Assembly (NCBI GenBank): GCA_964481485.1 | Contig: CAYZVM010000184.1 | Span: 1-12,397, forward strand | Length of the DNA: 12,397 bases | Source of the DNA: M3007 sp964481485 | GTDB taxonomy: Bacteria; Bacteroidota; Bacteroidia; Chitinophagales; Saprospiraceae | Direction of reading: 5' to 3' | Shown: piece after piece, positions 6,625 through 12,397 of the stretch | How the letters are laid out: each line of letters starts with the position of its first letter | Numbering within the stretch: position 1 is the stretch's first letter | Notes under the pieces: model-generated | What the model was told of the DNA's origin: nothing | The model's database searches: none | The model's input: the letters and a program-made list of their open reading frames with translations, nothing else | Made by a program: the position numbers and the translations under genes

Positions 6625-6995
6625 CGTTTTAAATGTTTTACAAATTATTGAAAATCAGAATTTTGAGCAAAATATTTCGGTACAAAGATACAAATTAGAA
6701 TGTACGCAAATGCCTGTGGCACAATATTCGGATTTCAAAATTGTTCTTGCATCGCTAATCCGCCCGGTTCCCCGACAAGCCATTTCCAACGGAAACACCT
6801 AAAATAAAACCACTGCCTGCTTCTGACGTTTGAGGAAAAATCCGCTTCTTTGTAACCGTTTGGGTCAGGCGACATTTCACACGATTCAAGAACCCGGATT
6901 GTCCGAGTTTAATCAATTCAAACACGACTGCTTGCACCCTTCTCCTACTCGCATTTTTTTTCATTTGCAAAATCAATTTAAATCCTGTTCAAAAC
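6625..6995. other. divergent intergenic region
   Basis: These 371 bases separate the leftward lipoprotein gene from the rightward MORN-caspase gene. The left part carries the lipoprotein promoter (6683-6710). The right part has no clear TAnnTTTG element; the nearest candidate, TTCATTTG just before 6970, lacks a matching upstream box. No credible gene was found; a leftward open frame at 6755-6976 has no family features. Confidence 0.5.
6683..6710 (-). promoter_or_regulatory. Bacteroidota-type promoter of the DUF4920 lipoprotein gene
   Basis: On the minus strand there is TTTG (6710-6707), 16 bases, then TATCTTTG (6690-6683), a perfect match to the -7 consensus TAnnTTTG. The 5' leader to the ATG at 6624 would be about 50 bases and AT-rich, typical of the phylum. 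Confidence 0.6.
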
Positions 6996-8669
6996 ATGAA
7001 GGGTCATAATCTTTTCATCCGCCTGCTTGTGCCGGCTTTCCTGATCGCCACAGCATTCATTCCCACAAATCTTTCCGCTCAGTGTCAAAGCGGCAACTGC
7101 CAAAATGGAACTGGCAAATACCGCTATTCCAACGGCACCGTTTACACCGGCCAATTCGCCAACGGGCAGCGTTCGGGCAATGGCAAAATGGTCTTTGCCA
7201 ACAATAATGTGTACGACGGCCAATTTCGCGTCAATCGAATGAACGGCAACGGCACAATGACTTATGCCAACGGCGACAGATACGTCGGCAATTGGGTCAA
7301 TGACCAGCCTACTGGCAAAGGCAAATATTATTTCAAAACAAAAGAACGCTACGAGGGCGATTTTAATAGTGGCAAGTTCGAGGGGCAGGGTACCATGTAC
7401 TACCCCGACGGCGCTTACTATACCGGCGGCTGGAAAGGAAACCGCAAAAACGGCCAAGGGAAATTCGTGGATACTGACGGTAAAGCAACTCACGGGACTT
7501 GGGCCATGGGCAAATTGATAAATACCAACACCACTGCCTCCGCCCAAAACAAGCCCACCAACACGAATAAACCGAACAACGCCAAGCCCTCTGGCAACAA
7601 ACCTGCCGCCACCAAGCCTTCAGTGGCAGGTCTGCGCAATTGTGGCACAATACACTGCACAAGCGGCAAAGGATACTACGATTACCCCGACGGCTCTCGT
7701 TGGGTAGGTGAGTTCAAAAATGGCTACCCAGCCGGGAAAGGCATCTGCTACTATGCCGACGGCAACCGCTACGAAGGCGAGTGGGCCAGCAATGCGCCCA
7801 ACGGCGAAGGCATCATGTACTTCTTGGGAGGCCGTGTGTATGGCGCAGTTTGGCTGAATGGCGCCGCAGTGAAAGAACTGGATTCCAAAGAAAACATACC
7901 TGCCGACCCCGTGCGCATAGATGCTTCCAAAACCGTCAAAATATGGGCAGTTGTGGTCGGCGTCGGGCGCTATACCGCCATGCCATCGCTCAAATTCACC
8001 GACGATGATGCCTACCGATTCTATTCCTTCCTGCGCAGTGTGGAGGGTGGCGCGGTGCCTGAGAATCAAATCACTATTCTCGTGGACGAAGATGCCACCA
8101 GAGAGAATATCCTGAAAAAAATGCGCGAGAATTTCCTGAAAGCAGATGCCAACGATGTGGTGCTCCTCTACTTCAGCGGGCACGGCCTCGACGGGTGTTT
8201 CCTCCCGGTGGATTATGATGGCTACAACAATAAACTCCGCCACGAAGAAATCAAGCAGGTGTTCAATCAAAGCAAGGCAAAGCACAAACTCTGTATTGCA
8301 GATGCTTGCCACAGCGGCTCGCTGAACTATGGCAACGGCTCATTCGCCGCGAAAGGCCCCACGCCAGCCACGCTCGACCGGTACTATAAAGCCTTCGAGG
8401 AAGCCGGCGGTGGTGTCGCGCTGCTCATGTCGTCAAAAGCCACGGAGCTCTCTTTGGAAGACCATGGATTGCGCCAAGGTGTGTTCACGTACTATGTGCT
8501 GCAAGGGCTAAAAGGACGCGCCGATACCAACAACGACTATCTCATCACCATCAAAGAGCTGTACGGCTATGTGTATGCCAAAGTGCGCGAATACACCGCC
8601 AACGTACAGACACCCGTACTGACTGGCGACTATGATGATACGATGCCGGTGGCGTTGCGAAAAAATTGA
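6996..8669 (+). CDS. secreted MORN-repeat protein with C-terminal metacaspase-type (peptidase C14) domain
   Basis: The protein has 557 residues. A signal peptide (1-28, cut near NLSA) sends it out of the cytoplasm. The first block (about 42-173) has six MORN repeats of 23 residues (pattern Y..G..Y.G.W..G...G.G). A linker rich in Asn, Thr, Lys and Pro (176-210) follows. The second block (about 227-292) has three more repeats. Each block is preceded by the same cap, C-x4-C then GxGxYxY (C30/C35 and C216/C221). The caspase-like domain runs from about 316 to 540, with catalytic H396 in YFSGHGLDG and C438 in IADACHSGS. D436 in the DACHSG motif is the form seen in metacaspases, which cut after Arg/Lys; that specificity is inferred. 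MORN repeats bind lipid or protein in other systems. The substrate and cellular role are unknown. It is a single-gene unit with its own terminator. Confidence 0.95.
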   Translation: MKGHNLFIRLLVPAFLIATAFIPTNLSAQCQSGNCQNGTGKYRYSNGTVYTGQFANGQRSGNGKMVFANNNVYDGQFRVNRMNGNGTMTYANGDRYVGNWVNDQPTGKGKYYFKTKERYEGDFNSGKFEGQGTMYYPDGAYYTGGWKGNRKNGQGKFVDTDGKATHGTWAMGKLINTNTTASAQNKPTNTNKPNNAKPSGNKPAATKPSVAGLRNCGTIHCTSGKGYYDYPDGSRWVGEFKNGYPAGKGICYYADGNRYEGEWASNAPNGEGIMYFLGGRVYGAVWLNGAAVKELDSKENIPADPVRIDASKTVKIWAVVVGVGRYTAMPSLKFTDDDAYRFYSFLRSVEGGAVPENQITILVDEDATRENILKKMRENFLKADANDVVLLYFSGHGLDGCFLPVDYDGYNNKLRHEEIKQVFNQSKAKHKLCIADACHSGSLNYGNGSFAAKGPTPATLDRYYKAFEEAGGGVALLMSSKATELSLEDHGLRQGVFTYYVLQGLKGRADTNNDYLITIKELYGYVYAKVREYTANVQTPVLTGDYDDTMPVALRKN

Positions 8670-8685
8670 GCCACATTATGAACAC

Positions 8686-8729
8686 AAAATGCCCCACAGG
8701 TTGCTAAACCCGTGGGGCATTTTCGTTTT
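8686..8729 (+). terminator. bidirectional terminator between the caspase and DinB-like genes
   Basis: Arms AAAATGCCCCAC (8686-8697) and GTGGGGCATTTT (8712-8723) form a perfect 12-bp stem with a 14-base loop. TTTTCGTTTTT follows on the plus strand, and the A run on the left arm provides a T run on the minus strand. It begins 16 bases after the caspase stop; leftward transcripts from the DinB-like gene also reach it. Confidence 0.85.
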
Positions 8730-8811
8730 TGGCGGTTGTTTCGCGCCACTGCGACTTACCTTCACCGCCCCATAAGTTCTTCGCCAGAAAACAAGGGCAA
8801 AAATTCGCCAG

Positions 8812-9426
8812 TCATTGTCGCACTTTTCCCGAAAAAACGCTCACTTTGGAATTGAACGGATTGCCCGACGACCTTCTGAAAGAAACCACCTGACCGACGT
8901 GCCACAAGGCATCGGCAATGGGGCCGTTCAGCATATTCCAAAACGGGAACTCAGACTTCGAATCGCCGTTGACAAAAACGATGTCGCAATCTTCCAATTT
9001 GCTGCCTGGCTGTTGGAGCAGGTCGCTCGCCGTTTTCAAATTTTCCAAAGTCATTTTTCTTTTCACGTCAAACGCCAACGGCGAGGTTTCCTCTCCACTG
9101 CGCACGTTGGGCTGTTTTTTCAGGGCATTCAGGATGATGGAAGAAAGTCCCAAAATGTGGTCAATGGTTTCTTCGCTGGTTCGGGCTTCCGGGGTGGGTC
9201 GGAACGCCAAATCTTCCGTCCGCAAGCCCTCCGTCGCCCAGTAATATCGAAATCCCAGCCCATCAATCATCCTGGCCGCCACGGTTTCGGCCGAAAAAGA
9301 ATCCGGGTAGGCGGGTATTTCGCGGTACGGCAAAGGAGGTGATTGTGCGGCTGAGTCTTTTTCAGTTTGGGCAACGAGCGACCCATGTAGCGCAATCGTC
9401 AGCGCGAAAAGCAGTTGTATTTTCAT
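8812..9426 (-). CDS. secreted DinB-like (DinB_2 superfamily) protein
   Basis: The 204-residue protein starts at ATG (9426). A signal peptide covers residues 1-19 (MKIQLLFALTIALHGSLVA), so the product is periplasmic or secreted. A longer in-frame reading to 9648 exists but would bury this signal peptide and overlap the T9SS gene, so it was rejected. The body fits the four-helix DinB/YfiT fold: ETIDHILGLSSIILNAL (86-102) with H90, and NGPIADALWHVGQVVSFRRS (167-186) with H176, followed by the typical SGNPFN turn. These histidines are the usual metal-site positions; a third ligand is not obvious. DinB-like proteins are thiol- or metal-dependent enzymes in many cases, but no specific reaction can be assigned. 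A promoter-like pair lies upstream at 9464-9495. Confidence 0.88.
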   Translation of the reverse strand: MKIQLLFALTIALHGSLVAQTEKDSAAQSPPLPYREIPAYPDSFSAETVAARMIDGLGFRYYWATEGLRTEDLAFRPTPEARTSEETIDHILGLSSIILNALKKQPNVRSGEETSPLAFDVKRKMTLENLKTASDLLQQPGSKLEDCDIVFVNGDSKSEFPFWNMLNGPIADALWHVGQVVSFRRSSGNPFNSKVSVFSGKVRQ

Positions 9427-9463
9427 GTTTTTCAATTTATTGGCCGATGATGTGCGGCACAGA

Positions 9464-9495
9464 CAAAAGAACACCACCATCCCATTTTGTTCAAA
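9464..9495 (-). promoter_or_regulatory. probable promoter of the DinB-like gene
   Basis: On the minus strand there is TTTG (9495-9492), 20 bases, then TTCTTTTG (9471-9464), one mismatch from TAnnTTTG. The spacing fits the Bacteroidota consensus and the leader would be about 30 bases to the ATG at 9426. Confidence 0.45.
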
Positions 9496-9498
9496 ATC

Positions 9499-9523
9499 CC
9501 CACCCCCGCTATTGAGGAGTGGG
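9499..9523 (-). terminator. weak candidate terminator of the T9SS cargo gene
   Basis: On the minus strand CCCACTCC (9523-9516) can pair with GGGGTGGG (9506-9499), with one wobble pair, around a 9-base loop, followed by GATTTTG. It lies about 20 bases after the stop at 9542. The T run is short, so termination may be partial. Confidence 0.35.
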
Positions 9524-9541
9524 CGAATCTGCTGCTTCCCC

Positions 9542-12001
9542 TCAGCGCAGAAACAACGCCCGCTGCTGTCCCATCCAATCGCGACCTGTGACGCGGAGCA
9601 GTACCCAGCCGGGCGGCAGCCCGCCCAAATCAAGTTCGGTTTGCTCACTGCCTAGCTCGTCCCAACGCCGGAGCAGCCGCCCGTTGATGTCGAATGCTTC
9701 GATATATTGCCAATCGAGCGCGGCAGCCAAAAGGGTGATTGCGCCACTTGTGGGGTTTGGGAAAACCTGAATTTCTGCTGGCGGCATTTTCTCCTCCGTG
9801 CCGACATAATCCGGGCAGCCTCCGACAAAGCAATAACGCAACTTGTTGGCGCTCATCGGGATTTCAGAGCCGTCGGCCCGGATGCCCCGGATGTTTTTGA
9901 TGCGGATGAAAGTGGTGTCGGGCAGGGAATCGGGGATGGCTTTGGCACGAAGCAGATAAACCATCACCGATTGATTTGGACTGAAACTGAGACTTGTATC
10001 TTTAAAAACTGCAGCGACTTCAATACTACCAACTTTTTGGTTTAACAGCCTCATGCCCGGCGATATCGGCGAATTGCCTATTGAATTCAAATTCAAATTC
10101 CAGTATGCAGTATCAAATTCCGTCTCAAGCGCCACCCCATACAAGCCCGGTGCATCGGCAACACGCACCCGAAGACTAACAGCGTCGTTTGTTTGGACAT
10201 TATCCGGATTTGTGCTGCTGTTGTTCTGTGATAACCACAACCCATCCCCCGCAACATAGGTGTCCGCCTGAGCAACATAGTCTGGTACATGAAGCCCATC
10301 AAAAATCTGCATGACATTCAAGTCCAAAGAGTCCACTGTGCCGTCGCCGTTGGCGTCTAAATGTTTGAAATCGTATAAGTTGCCAAAAGAAATTTCCCAG
10401 TCTGTTGCCGTATGCGGCGACCAAGTGACTGACCCAGAACGCGTTGGCCCCTCTCTGCCCCAGCCCACGCCGAGTGGCAGCACATCGCGCAGGCTCACGA
10501 CACCGTCCCGGTCGAAGTCGCCCGGCCAGACACAGTCGTCCACACAAATCTCGGAGTAGGTGCAGGCTCCGGCAAATTTCGCATCATAAAGTTGTTGCAG
10601 TTGCCCCACCCGGTCGTAGCAGTAGGTGACATTTTCGAGGTGGTTCAGGCCGGGACCGCGGTGGTAGGAGAAGGCGGTTTCGAGGATGAATGAAGAGTCG
10701 TTGAGCAATTGATTGACATTGAAACTACTTATTGCAAACTTGATGTTGTAGTCGCAAGGCACATATCCATTGAGCATTGTCCAACTCAAGGGGGCATTGG
10801 GATCGCCCGGGAAAGCGAGATTCGTTTGGCTTCCGGTGTTAATATCAAAACCATCCCCACCATAAGTGAGTGGATAGCCATCGCGCCAATAACCAGTTAA
10901 AAATCGGTAATACTGTACATTAGTGACTGGCCCATACAGATGAAATGCATCACAGACTCCCCCTTGCACATAATACATTGTTTTATAGAGCGGATGGTTT
11001 AAGCTCGTGATTGCCGCTGTTGGGGGATTGTCAAAAAATGGGTATGGATTATACGCAATGGGCTCATCTATGGTGTCTCTATTGTAATAACAAATACTAT
11101 TCAAAGTCTCATTGGTAGCCCAATAATCATCATGACTACTTCCTAATCTTGGGGCAGTCCACAACCCCACTGCCACCGAATCCAAACCCATCCCCGAACG
11201 GTTCGTAATTTTATACGACAAGAAAACCGTCTCGTTCAACAAGTTATCGCCATCGCAAGCCAAAGCCCATGCGGTGGACTGCACCTCCACGTCAAGCGGC
11301 ACACCGAGAAAATCGCCGTACCCATCGTTGAAAACATTCCAGATGATTTCGCCGGGCAAAATATCGGGGGCGAGCGAGGGCGGGTGCGGGTAGTCGCCAT
11401 CGAAGGCGCTATAAATGCCGTCGCCGTTTAAGTCTACAAAAGGCGCGAGTTCGCCATCGGGCAACGGAAAACCGTATTGATTTTCAAAATGCGGATTGCC
11501 ACGACCCGGCCAACCGACGATGGCGGGCAAAGGATTTTCCAGCGTGCCATTGTCCGCCCAATCTGCCCGGTGCGTTTCCAATTCTATCCTGCCCACTTTG
11601 AAAAACCTGTCCCAACGGATGGCGTTCAGGCTATCCGTCGGCCAGTCGCCGCTCAGTGGCCCCGCGACGAAGGGGGATTTTTTGTTGTAATAATTGTAGT
11701 TTGAACAAGAAACGCGCACCTCGCCAGCAGTATCCAAACCGCCTAACCAAAGACCAGCTGACTCCAGCCCAGCGGACGGTTTAGGCGAACCGTCGAAATC
11801 TACGGAGACAGGCGGCTGTGTGTAATCCCAATTGCTGCTGTTGGGCAACCTCGGCCACACAATACCTCCCGGCACAATTTCATGAACGCGCAGCTGGTTG
11901 GCGTGCAAGGCAGTTTTTGATGTTGGGAAAGCGGCTTTTTGCTGCGCAAAATTGGCGAGCGGCAATCCGAGGGCGATGGCGAGGAAAATAAGATTTTTCA
12001 T
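9542..12001 (-). CDS. large secreted T9SS cargo protein with dockerin-like and probable cohesin-like domains
   Basis: The 819-residue protein starts at ATG (12001). An upstream in-frame TTG at 12019 was rejected because the ATG directly begins a signal peptide (MKNLIFLAIALGLPLANFA, 1-19). The large N-terminal region (about 30-480) has a calcium-loop-like DLNGDGIYSAFDGDYP (about 189-204) and many aromatic residues, and is not assigned to a known domain. Residues about 493-568 hold two dockerin-type repeats with EF-hand-like loops (GDFDRDGVVSLRD and LDANGDGTVDSLDLN). Residues about 606-710 look like a cohesin-type beta sandwich (SLRVRVADAPGLYGVALETE). The C-terminus (about 742-819) is a type A T9SS sorting domain: VFPNPTSGAITL, a DINGRLLRR strand, LDLGGLPPGWVLLRV and a basic end. 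It is therefore exported through the outer membrane and attached or released at the surface. Binding partner and function are unknown. Confidence 0.93.
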   Translation of the reverse strand: MKNLIFLAIALGLPLANFAQQKAAFPTSKTALHANQLRVHEIVPGGIVWPRLPNSSNWDYTQPPVSVDFDGSPKPSAGLESAGLWLGGLDTAGEVRVSCSNYNYYNKKSPFVAGPLSGDWPTDSLNAIRWDRFFKVGRIELETHRADWADNGTLENPLPAIVGWPGRGNPHFENQYGFPLPDGELAPFVDLNGDGIYSAFDGDYPHPPSLAPDILPGEIIWNVFNDGYGDFLGVPLDVEVQSTAWALACDGDNLLNETVFLSYKITNRSGMGLDSVAVGLWTAPRLGSSHDDYWATNETLNSICYYNRDTIDEPIAYNPYPFFDNPPTAAITSLNHPLYKTMYYVQGGVCDAFHLYGPVTNVQYYRFLTGYWRDGYPLTYGGDGFDINTGSQTNLAFPGDPNAPLSWTMLNGYVPCDYNIKFAISSFNVNQLLNDSSFILETAFSYHRGPGLNHLENVTYCYDRVGQLQQLYDAKFAGACTYSEICVDDCVWPGDFDRDGVVSLRDVLPLGVGWGREGPTRSGSVTWSPHTATDWEISFGNLYDFKHLDANGDGTVDSLDLNVMQIFDGLHVPDYVAQADTYVAGDGLWLSQNNSSTNPDNVQTNDAVSLRVRVADAPGLYGVALETEFDTAYWNLNLNSIGNSPISPGMRLLNQKVGSIEVAAVFKDTSLSFSPNQSVMVYLLRAKAIPDSLPDTTFIRIKNIRGIRADGSEIPMSANKLRYCFVGGCPDYVGTEEKMPPAEIQVFPNPTSGAITLLAAALDWQYIEAFDINGRLLRRWDELGSEQTELDLGGLPPGWVLLRVTGRDWMGQQRALFLR

Positions 12002-12094
12002 TCGATGCTGTTTTTGCAAAAATAAAAAACAGGCAACGAAAAATGGCGGTGAGTGTGTGAATGGGGGCTTTTGGGGGGTGGACGATACCAGAGG

Positions 12095-12345
12095 ATGATT
12101 GAATGCGAATCACGAGTTAGGACGAGGGGCTTCGGGAAGCTAAAATTGGCTTTTATCAATAAGAGTTTGTCATCCTGAACGAAGTGAAGGAACTACACAA
12201 CATCTACTCACCGCGATGCTCCAAAGATTTCGTATGAATCCGGCTTGTGTAGTTCCTTCACTTCGTTCAGGATGACAACGCAGGAATAGGAGTTTAAAGA
12301 GTTAATTGGTATCGAATTAAATCCCTGATTCGCATGATTGAATGC
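12095..12345. repeat. possible MITE-like unit bounded by 12-bp direct repeats
   Basis: ATGATTGAATGC occurs at 12095-12106 and again at 12334-12345. Overlapping these, ATGCGAATCA (12103-12112) is the reverse complement of TGATTCGCAT (12326-12335). The 34-bp palindrome sits between them. The arrangement resembles a small non-coding mobile unit with terminal inverted repeats and a duplicated flank, but no transposase is present and the boundaries are inferred. Confidence 0.4.
12167..12278. repeat. perfect 34-bp inverted repeat (REP/MITE-like)
   Basis: The left arm (12167-12200) begins TTGTCATCCTGAACGAAG and ends ACTACACAA; the right arm (12245-12278) is its exact reverse complement. The central spacer is 44 bases. 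The core CATCCTGAACGAAGTGAAGG resembles a palindromic intergenic repeat family that recurs in many environmental bacterial genomes; this is from memory and was not searched. Transcribed, it would form a very stable hairpin. It has no T run and is not next to a gene end on the left, so it is better described as a repeat element than a terminator. Confidence 0.85.
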
Positions 12346-12353
12346 TGTTCCAT

Positions 12354-12397
12354 TCAAACTTTTTCCTTCCCCATCGCCTCCCGCACCACCGCCTCAT
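12354..12397 (-). CDS. 3' end of a leftward gene entering from the right edge
   Basis: Reading leftward, the last bases of the window translate in one frame as EAVVREAMGKEKV followed by TGA at 12356-12354. The mix of Glu, Lys, Val and Ala fits the end of a soluble protein's C-terminal helix, and the codon third positions look coding; the other two frames give Arg/Trp-rich or unlikely peptides. Only about 14 codons are visible, so the product cannot be named. Confidence 0.45.
   Translation of the reverse strand, partial: EAVVREAMGKEKV

Larger units (their letters stand above)
12002..12353. other. intergenic region with inverted-repeat element
   Basis: These 352 bases hold no credible gene. 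Near 12017-12024 the minus strand reads TATTTTTG, a possible -7 element for the T9SS gene with an almost leaderless start at 12001. The rest is occupied by the inverted-repeat element and its flanking short repeats. Confidence 0.5.

Noticed and set aside
6755..6976. A 73-codon leftward open frame in the divergent intergenic region
   Set aside because: It has no family features, ribosome site or promoter, and lies in sequence expected to hold the caspase gene's upstream control region.
7110..7900. DNA tandem repeats in the MORN region
   Set aside because: The 23-residue periodicity is at protein level; the codons have diverged, so it is ordinary MORN domain structure rather than a DNA satellite.
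7620..8312. A 230-codon leftward open frame opposite the caspase gene
   Set aside because: It is the antisense shadow of the MORN/caspase coding sequence; its repeated VAVG-type strings are the complement of MORN codons.
9427..9648. N-terminal extension of the DinB-like protein to 9648
   Set aside because: It overlaps the T9SS gene end, contains a probable promoter and hairpin, and would place a perfect signal peptide in mid-protein.
12167..12278. CRISPR repeats or an attachment site
   Set aside because: There are only two copies, in inverted rather than direct orientation, and no integrase or cas gene is nearby.
12167..12278. Transcription terminator
   Set aside because: The hairpin arms are far longer than usual, the loop is 44 bases and no T run follows on either side.

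Overview
The window looks like chromosomal DNA of a member of the Bacteroidota, most likely a Saprospirales/Chitinophagales-type environmental bacterium. The evidence is a long secreted protein ending in a type IX secretion (T9SS) sorting domain, a DUF4920 lipoprotein, a secreted MORN-caspase protein, mostly Shine-Dalgarno-poor starts, and -7 elements of the Bacteroidota form TAnnTTTG. Base composition is close to balanced. No rRNA, tRNA, CRISPR array, transposase or phage structural gene was seen.

Layout: (1) Bases 1-500 hold a possible leftward promoter and a frameshifted, 5'-truncated remnant of a small beta-rich (lipocalin/META-like) protein. (2) Bases 519-2736 are a leftward cluster. In transcription order it has a mini-ORF made of the two ends of adenine deaminase with the catalytic core missing, a DjlA-type membrane J-domain co-chaperone, and a 321-residue protein with DHH-phosphoesterase-like motifs. 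(3) Bases 2912-4615 are a rightward pair: a leaderless Amidase_2 protein with two SH3b domains, then a small alpha/beta hydrolase. (4) Bases 4678-5828 are an ECF sigma factor, with an unusually strong Shine-Dalgarno, and a two-TM, cysteine-free putative anti-sigma factor, closed by a clear hairpin terminator. (5) Bases 6151-6624, leftward, encode a DUF4920 lipoprotein with a recognisable promoter; it faces the sigma operon across a second terminator. (6) Bases 6996-8669, rightward, encode a secreted protein with nine MORN repeats in two blocks and a metacaspase-type protease domain, ending at a 12-bp-stem bidirectional terminator. (7) Bases 8812-9426, leftward, encode a secreted DinB-like protein. 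(8) Bases 9542-12001, leftward, encode an 819-residue T9SS cargo protein with dockerin-like calcium loops and a probable cohesin-like domain. (9) Bases 12002-12353 hold a perfect 34-bp inverted repeat of REP/MITE type with flanking short repeats, followed by the 3' end of a leftward gene.

Much of the content concerns the cell envelope: a wall amidase, an envelope-type sigma/anti-sigma pair, a membrane-anchored co-chaperone, a lipoprotein, and secreted caspase, DinB-like and T9SS proteins. No gene set forms an obvious complete new system. The most distinctive items are the internally deleted adenine deaminase, the duplicated Cys-pair/MORN architecture in front of the caspase domain, and the inverted-repeat element at the right end.
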